From Aquabacter spiritensis (GTDB lineage Bacteria; Pseudomonadota; Alphaproteobacteria; Rhizobiales; Xanthobacteraceae): DNA of 64,000 nt. Position numbers and translations under genes: made by a program. Below the pieces are notes generated by a model that saw only the letters and a list, made by a program, of their open reading frames with translations, searched no databases and was not told where the DNA came from. The stretch lies in assembly GCF_004346185.1 (NCBI RefSeq), contig NZ_SMAI01000003.1, positions 248,001 to 312,000 of the forward strand. Direction: 5' to 3'. Below, one piece after another: positions 59,401-64,000 of this stretch (its first letter is position 1; every line of letters starts with the position of its first letter).

Positions 59401-59859
59401 GGGGCTCCGGGCGCGGCGGCGTGCGGGCTGGAAATCGAGATCACCGAGAGCACCGCGATGTCCGACATCGCGCGCACCTCGGCGCAGCTCAAGACCCTGC
59501 GCGACCATGGCGTCGCCATCGCCATCGACGATTTCGGCACCGGCCATTCGTCGCTGGCCTATCTGGCGCTGCTCCCGGTTTCGATGCTGAAGATCGACCG
59601 CTCCTTTATCGCGACCATGCTGGAGCAGAAGGACAGCCGGACCATCGTCGAGGCGGTGATCTCGCTCGCCCACGCGCTCGGCCTTTCGGTGGTCGCGGAG
59701 GGGGTCGAGACCCGGGCGCAGGCGGCGCTGCTGGAGCGGCTCGCCTGCGATCAGATTCAGGGATTCCTGATTGCGCGGCCGATGGACGCCTGGTCGGTCA
59801 CCGCCTTCCTGCCCCAAGCGGGCCGGACGGGCGCCGCGGACAGGACCGAGGCGCGCTGA
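56491..59859 (+). CDS. REC-GAF-GAF-GAF-GGDEF-EAL protein with degenerate GGDEF
   Basis: A 1122-residue signalling protein. The receiver is at residues 1-120 (VDDHAVNRAF, phospho-acceptor Asp52 in LVISDVVMPSGDG). Three GAF-like segments follow at about 150-320, 345-510 and 525-675. The cyclase domain (about 690-850) has SGNEF where GGDEF is expected, so it is probably inactive. The EAL domain (860-1105) keeps LEALVRW, NVSPVQL, IEITES, IDDFGTGHSS, LKIDRSF and VVAEGVE, so it should hydrolyse c-di-GMP. Input probably comes from the upstream kinase. Confidence 0.92.
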   Translation: MATILIVDDHAVNRAFLIALLQHRGHRLFEAADGSSALDAARALVPDLVISDVVMPSGDGYELARGLRGDPRLSHIPIIFYTAHYNEREALVLADACGVAHVLTKPAEPERVLQVVDEVLARAGVPAGDAPQVPTGIERDHLRLVTDKLAKTTGALEWTTSRLVALIEMNLQLALERDPAQIASTFCRWTRDLVAAELAVVVLAETGRTPFVAVSGPPQSAVAQAQLAASFGAADGAGGSADPVPAMPLRRMGPAVSAASLGLPEALPAIASALILPVETPARTFGWVCAANKIGGVGFGEDDQRLLTIFAAHVGRLFENFCLFQELSARSLDLEREVRQRAEGQQRLEVQYAVAHILAGSATLDEAAQRALRVVCEGRGFVMGELWEVDWPRERLCQIATWHADDAVARQFAEMARGPLSRSDPGLLPLVWRSGVPQLLPNIASEAVFLRRAQAQALGVTSAVALPVMGGGRVVGVMAFFAASAGGLTPDAVSFFNALGSQIGQFIARRHQEQRIVRLARIQAVLGAVNALIGRASDTRALFDGACQVAVEEGRFVRAEAFAVEPDGRLRSVSVCGASDADEPDTRPGAPRARDQTLLAEALRTSEPAIDNAAHPAKPGAGARAALPLLEASDVRGVLLLEAGVPDFFTPDEIDLVKQTAADVSFAMDALSSRMRLARLAYFDSLTGLPNRTMFYSRLRQALALAGPEGRRVFVAAGNLRNFGSVNTTFGRHAGDEVLREVARRLQANSRFPDHLARISGNEFATFFPESAHAGAEAMRIDRILTLDHARPIVVDGQDVNLHAFAGIAVFPDDGTDAETLLANAETALRRARDIGARVAFFEPRMHEEVARRVLQENRVSRALQEAEFQLHYQPRVELKSRRVVGLEALVRWRNPDGTVDPPALFIPFLEETGRIVEVGRWILRQALEDQAEWARRGFLPLPVAVNVSPVQLREPGFVNEVIDLVAQIEGAPGAAACGLEIEITESTAMSDIARTSAQLKTLRDHGVAIAIDDFGTGHSSLAYLALLPVSMLKIDRSFIATMLEQKDSRTIVEAVISLAHALGLSVVAEGVETRAQAALLERLACDQIQGFLIARPMDAWSVTAFLPQAGRTGAADRTEAR

Positions 59860-60045
59860 GCACAGACCGCATCGCGGCGCGCCGAAGGCGCCCGTCGCGA
59901 CGATGCGCACCTGTGCGACGTGTCGAGATTGCATCCGGCAAGAGCGCACTAAAAAGCTGTTCTGAAGGGAGCGAATCCAAGCACATGGATTGTGCGAAGC
60001 CTGCTTTCCCGACTATCTAGGTCGATGGCGGGGGGCCGTAGATCT

Positions 60046-62367
60046 ATGGAAGGAACGCGTCTTAATCCGTGGACGGGCGAGTTCGTCGCCCGCGACCAGG
60101 AGCAGACCTTTCGCGACCAGCGCGTCCCCGAGCTTCGGCGCCATGCGCGGATCCTGTTCGCCCTCGCAGCGGTGCTGAACTGCGTCCTGGTCGCCGCCGA
60201 TCTGCGCTTTACCGGCGGACCGCATTTCGTCTCCGCTTTGGCCGCCCGCGGCACGCTGATCGCCATTGCCGCCGCGAGCTTTCTGCTTCTGCCCCGCATG
60301 CACACCTATGGTGCGCTCGAACGGCTCTTCGTGGCCTGGCAATGGACGACGGCCGGCGCCGTCGCGGTTCTGGTCAGCACACACAGCTCGATCGCGCTGT
60401 TCGCGGTGCTGCTGGTGCCGTCGATCTATTATCTCGCCGTTCCGGTTTCGTTCTCCTGGGCGGTGACGGGCGGGGCCGGATGCAGCCTGCTCCTGCTGGT
60501 CGCCTATCTCGGCATTCCCTCGAGCTGGGACCCTGCGGTCGGCCTCACCCTCGCGGTGGTCGCGCTCAATGCGGCGCTGGTGCTCGCTTTGATCCAGTCG
60601 AACCGCCAGAGTCGGCTGGAATGGGCGGCGATCCAGGCCGAGCGGCTTGCCCGCAAGGTCCTCACCCAGAGCCAGCATCTGCTCGAACACACCTTCATGG
60701 CGGTGCCCATCCCGCTGGTGGTCACCGAGATCGAGACCGGGCGGATCGTCCGCTACAACGAGGCGGGGGTGCGCTATTTCGGCGGCGAGCCGCACGAATT
60801 CGGCATCGCCACCGTTGCCGACATCTATGAGGACGCCAATACGCGCCGGGCCTTCCTCGATCTGCTGGCGCGTGACGGGCGGGTCACCGATTTCGAGACC
60901 AAAATCCGGCTCGGCAATGGCGAGATCCGCACCGTGCTGCTCGCCGCCGCCTTTACGGAGGTCGAGGGACGCCCTGGCCTGGTGACGGGGGTGGTCGACA
61001 TCACCGACCGCCTGGCCGCCGAGCAGAAGCTGCGGTACGCCGCGACCCACGACGCGCTGACCGGCCTGATCAACCGCGCCGCCTTCCAGGCCAGGCTCGA
61101 CGCCGTGATCCGCGAGGCGCGCGACGTTCGGGGCGCGGTGGTGCTCCTGCTGGTCGATCTCGACGGCCTGAAGGACGTGAACGACACGCTCGGCCACGAT
61201 GCCGGCGATGCGCTGCTGATGGAGACGGCCCGGCGCCTGGAGCATCTCGCCGGCGATCTCGGCGCGGTGGCGCGGCTCGGCGGCGACGAATTCGTCATTC
61301 TGTTGCAGGGCCAGCCGTCGTCTCAGGCCGCCATGGACCTCGCCGACGCCATTCTGCGCGACTTCCGCCAGCCGCTATCCTACGGCGAGCGCAATCTGAC
61401 CAGCCGCGCCAGCATCGGCATCGCGGTGTGCCCCTCGCCGGATTATGCCCCGGGCGAGCTGATGAAGGATGCCGATCTCGCGCTCTATACCGCGAAAAAG
61501 CAGGGGCGGAACCGGGCGGTGCTCTACGCCCCCGCGATGCGCCGGTCGATGATCGACCGCGTCGTCCTGAACCGGGAACTCGCCAGCGCGCTCAGCCGCG
61601 ATGCCATCCTGCCCTTCTACCAGCCCAAACTGTCTTTGGTCACGGGACGGGTGGTCGGCCTCGAGGCTCTGATGCGCTGGCATCAGAGCGGCGGGCTCAT
61701 CGTGCCGCCCGACAAGTTCATGTCGGCCTTCGAGGATCCCGATCTCGCCATGCAGATGGGCGAGACCATGCTGCGCCAGGTGGCGCGGGATGCAAGGAAG
61801 TGGCTGACCCAGGGCGAGGCGTTCGGCCGGATCGCATTCAATCTGGCGCCGGCGCAGTTCACCCATCCCAAGCTCGCGTCGCATCTGCTCGGCCTGATCT
61901 GGGACGAGGAAATCGAGCCGCGTCATTTCGACGTCGAAGTGACGGAAACGGTGTTCCTCGGCCGGGATTCCGAGTTCGTCGCGCCGATTCTGGACGAGCT
62001 TTACGCGGCCGGCATGCGCATCGCCCTCGACGATTTCGGCACCGGCTATGCGGCGCTGAGCCATCTCAAGCAATTGCCGATCGACGCGGTGAAGATCGAC
62101 CGCAGCTTCGTCGCGCACATCGACAGCGACCCGTTCGATGCCGCGATCGTCTGCGCGGTGATCGAACTCGGCAAGAATCTCGGGTTGCGCGTGATTGCCG
62201 AGGGCGTGGAAACCGTGTGTCAGGCGCGGTTTCTGCGCGAACGCGGCTGTGAATACGCCCAGGGCTATTATTACGGATATCCCATGTCGGCGGCCGACAT
62301 GACGGTATTTTTGCGTGCCGAGACGGAGGAACGGGCCGCTGCGCGCATCGCCGCCCTCTGGCCCTGA
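60046..62367 (+). CDS. Membrane PAS-GGDEF-EAL protein
   Basis: A 773-residue protein with six N-terminal membrane helices (about residues 34-182), a PAS domain (210-330), an intact GGDEF (LGGDEFVILL, with DLDGLKDVNDTLGHDAGD) and an intact EAL (LEALMRW, FNLAPAQF, VEVTETVF, LDDFGTGYAA, VKIDRSF, VIAEGVET). It can in principle make and break c-di-GMP at the membrane. The start is uncertain: ATG at 60046 is used; ATG at 60025 and GTG at 59992 are in frame, and none has a strong ribosome site. It is transcribed separately from the REC-GAF-EAL gene (186 nt gap). Confidence 0.9.
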   Translation: MEGTRLNPWTGEFVARDQEQTFRDQRVPELRRHARILFALAAVLNCVLVAADLRFTGGPHFVSALAARGTLIAIAAASFLLLPRMHTYGALERLFVAWQWTTAGAVAVLVSTHSSIALFAVLLVPSIYYLAVPVSFSWAVTGGAGCSLLLLVAYLGIPSSWDPAVGLTLAVVALNAALVLALIQSNRQSRLEWAAIQAERLARKVLTQSQHLLEHTFMAVPIPLVVTEIETGRIVRYNEAGVRYFGGEPHEFGIATVADIYEDANTRRAFLDLLARDGRVTDFETKIRLGNGEIRTVLLAAAFTEVEGRPGLVTGVVDITDRLAAEQKLRYAATHDALTGLINRAAFQARLDAVIREARDVRGAVVLLLVDLDGLKDVNDTLGHDAGDALLMETARRLEHLAGDLGAVARLGGDEFVILLQGQPSSQAAMDLADAILRDFRQPLSYGERNLTSRASIGIAVCPSPDYAPGELMKDADLALYTAKKQGRNRAVLYAPAMRRSMIDRVVLNRELASALSRDAILPFYQPKLSLVTGRVVGLEALMRWHQSGGLIVPPDKFMSAFEDPDLAMQMGETMLRQVARDARKWLTQGEAFGRIAFNLAPAQFTHPKLASHLLGLIWDEEIEPRHFDVEVTETVFLGRDSEFVAPILDELYAAGMRIALDDFGTGYAALSHLKQLPIDAVKIDRSFVAHIDSDPFDAAIVCAVIELGKNLGLRVIAEGVETVCQARFLRERGCEYAQGYYYGYPMSAADMTVFLRAETEERAAARIAALWP

Positions 62368-62448
62368 CCCGCGCCGAACGGCCCGATGCGTGCGGCGCAT
62401 GCGCGATGCAGCTTGGCGCGCCGCGGCATTATTGCTAATCCGGCCCCC

Positions 62449-64000
62449 ATGACCGCCAGCGCCCAGAAGAACATCCGCAACTTTTCCATCGTGGCCCATA
62501 TCGATCACGGGAAGTCCACGCTCGCCGACCGCTTGATCCAGAGCACGGGCGGGCTGACGGAACGCGAGATGACCGAGCAGGTGCTCGACAATATGGACAT
62601 CGAGCGCGAGCGCGGCATCACCATCAAGGCGCAGACCGTGCGCCTGTCCTACAAGGCCAAGGACGGCGAGATCTACACGCTGAACCTCATCGACACGCCG
62701 GGCCATGTCGACTTCGCCTATGAGGTGAACCGCTCGCTCGCCGCCGTCGAGGGCTCGCTCCTCGTGGTCGATGCGTCCCAGGGCGTCGAAGCCCAGACGC
62801 TCGCGAACGTCTATCAGGCGATCGACAACAATCACGAGATCGTGCCGGTCCTCAACAAGATCGACCTGCCGGCCGCCGAGCCGGAAAAGGTCAAGGCGCA
62901 GATCGAGGACGTGATCGGCCTCGACGCCTCCGACGCGATCGGCATTTCCGCCAAGACCGGGCTCAATATCGACCTGGTGCTGGAAGCGATCGTCACCCGC
63001 CTGCCGCCGCCCATGGGCGACCGGGAGGCGCCGCTGAAGGCGCTGCTGGTGGATTCCTGGTACGACACCTATCTCGGCGTCGTGGTTCTGGTGCGCGTGG
63101 TCGACGGCGTGGTCAAGAAGGGCCAGCGCATCAAGATGATGCGCACGGGCGCCGCCTACGACATCGACCGCGTCGGTGTGTTCACCCCGAAAATGGTGGC
63201 GATGGAGAGCCTCGGCCCCGGCGAGATCGGCTTCCTCACGGGCTCCATCAAGGAAGTGGCGGAAACCCGCGTCGGCGACACCATCACCGACGAGAAGAAG
63301 CCCTGCGCGGAGGCCCTGCCGGGCTTCAAGCCGGCCCAGCCTGTGGTGTTCTGCGGCCTGTTCCCGGTGGATGCCGCCGATTTCGAGGATCTGCGCGCCG
63401 CGATGGGCAAGCTGCGCCTCAACGATGCCAGCTTCTCCTACGAGATGGAGACTTCGGCCGCGCTCGGCTTCGGCTTCCGCTGCGGCTTTCTCGGCCTGCT
63501 GCATCTCGAAATCATTCAGGAGCGCCTGGAACGCGAGTTCAACCTCGATTTGATCGCCACCGCTCCGTCGGTGATCTACGAGATCGAGATGAACGACGGC
63601 TCGGTGATCGAGATGCACAATCCGGCCGACATGCCGGACGTGGTCAAGATCAAGGAGATCCGCGAGCCCTGGATCCGCGCCACCATCCTCACCCCGGACG
63701 ATTATCTCGGCAGCGTGCTGAAGCTCTGCCAGGACCGGCGCGGCAACCAGATCGAACTGACCTATGTCGGCGCCCGCGCCATGGTCACCTACGATCTGCC
63801 GCTGAACGAGGTGGTGTTCGATTTCTACGACCGGCTGAAATCGATCTCGAAGGGCTATGCCTCGTTCGATTACGCCATCACCGATTATCGCGAGGGCGAC
63901 CTCGTGAAGATGTCGCTCCTGGTCAATGCCGAACCGGTCGACGCGCTGTCGATGCTGGTGCACCGCTCACGCGCCGAGCATCGCGGCCGAGCCATGTGCG
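62449..64000 (+). CDS. lepA: Elongation factor 4 (LepA), cut at window edge
   Basis: The first 517 residues of LepA, a ribosome-associated GTPase that back-translocates or remodels stalled ribosomes. All G motifs are present: AHIDHGKST (G1), [11 protein letters not shown] (G2), DTPGHVDF (G3), NKIDLP (G4) and ISAKTG (G5). The LepA-specific C-terminal part is only just entered. The frame is open to the end of the window, so the missing part is simply outside. The ATG ([17 protein letters not shown]) was chosen because it immediately precedes the conserved core. It is a housekeeping gene flanking the signalling region. Confidence 0.97.
   Translation, partial: MTASAQKNIRNFSIVAHIDHGKSTLADRLIQSTGGLTEREMTEQVLDNMDIERERGITIKAQTVRLSYKAKDGEIYTLNLIDTPGHVDFAYEVNRSLAAVEGSLLVVDASQGVEAQTLANVYQAIDNNHEIVPVLNKIDLPAAEPEKVKAQIEDVIGLDASDAIGISAKTGLNIDLVLEAIVTRLPPPMGDREAPLKALLVDSWYDTYLGVVVLVRVVDGVVKKGQRIKMMRTGAAYDIDRVGVFTPKMVAMESLGPGEIGFLTGSIKEVAETRVGDTITDEKKPCAEALPGFKPAQPVVFCGLFPVDAADFEDLRAAMGKLRLNDASFSYEMETSAALGFGFRCGFLGLLHLEIIQERLEREFNLDLIATAPSVIYEIEMNDGSVIEMHNPADMPDVVKIKEIREPWIRATILTPDDYLGSVLKLCQDRRGNQIELTYVGARAMVTYDLPLNEVVFDFYDRLKSISKGYASFDYAITDYREGDLVKMSLLVNAEPVDALSMLVHRSRAEHRGRAMC

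Noticed and set aside
59985-60020. An 11-residue leader-like reading frame (MDCAKPAFPTI) upstream of the membrane GGDEF-EAL gene
   Set aside because: The ribosome site is too far away (AAGGGAG about 13 nt upstream), and there is no run of one amino acid or attenuator hairpin. Chance is more likely.

Overview
The window is a continuous, very GC-rich, gene-dense piece of chromosome from an alphaproteobacterium, most likely of the Hyphomicrobiales (Rhizobiales). The reasons are a complete FixL-FixJ-FixK oxygen-sensing cascade, a fixNOQPGHI operon under a FixK/FNR box, TctC and Liv-type receptors in number, and the GC-biased codon use. No species is assigned. There are no rRNA or tRNA genes, no insertion sequences, no phage genes and no CRISPR array. 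Both ends cut genes: fixI on the left and lepA on the right.

Layout. (1) 1-6.7 kb, minus strand: cbb3 oxidase operon fixNOQP-fixGHI with a FixK box at 6694-6707. (2) 6.8-12.8 kb: a fused urate-pathway enzyme (OHCU decarboxylase + 5-hydroxyisourate hydrolase), an NMT1-like binding protein, a TctCBA transporter and a divergent LysR regulator. (3) 12.9-43.1 kb: a mosaic of catabolic operons. It holds an AA_synth (DUF1185) protein with an enamidase-like amidohydrolase, MarR, a HpaH-type hydratase, GntR, a second TctC, a VOC-type extradiol dioxygenase, an alpha/beta hydrolase, a LivFGMH system with receptor, two HpaB-type flavin monooxygenases with one flavin reductase, an amidase, a cupin, a bicupin, a FAH-family enzyme and an SsuBC-type ABC pair. 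It continues with TetR, two gamma-glutamyltransferase homologues, a nitronate monooxygenase, an aspartate-dehydrogenase-like enzyme, an aldehyde dehydrogenase, a fused LigB-LigA dioxygenase and AraC. (4) 43.9-49.1 kb, minus strand: six tightly packed genes for a glycan or glycolipid modification (GtrA, FAD oxidoreductase, two glycosyltransferase-like proteins, TIM-barrel isomerase, epimerase-like protein). (5) 49.2-54.4 kb, plus strand: quinone reductase, universal stress protein, fixL, fixJ, a stand-alone receiver and fixK, several preceded by FNR/FixK-like boxes. (6) 54.6-62.4 kb: a PAS histidine kinase, a receiver, a REC-GAF-GGDEF-EAL protein and a membrane PAS-GGDEF-EAL protein. (7) 62.4 kb onward: lepA.

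How the parts work together. FixL (haem PAS, His205) senses low oxygen and phosphorylates FixJ. FixJ should activate fixK, and FixK should activate fixNOQP through the box at 6694. The same type of box precedes the quinone reductase, stress protein and receiver genes, so they are probable members of the same microaerobic regulon. The catabolic block lies between these two halves of the regulon. It has the enzyme classes needed to hydroxylate, ring-cleave and hydrolyse an aromatic or N-heteroaromatic compound and release ammonia. It also has at least five local regulators and four transport systems. Its true substrates are unknown. The strongest sequence-level hints beyond gene content are a two-layered dyad shared by the enamidase and HpaB promoters, twin GntR-type sites one integral number of helical turns apart, a 34-bp perfect palindrome between a receptor gene and its permease gene, and a 56-bp repeat whose end forms the stop codon of two unrelated genes.
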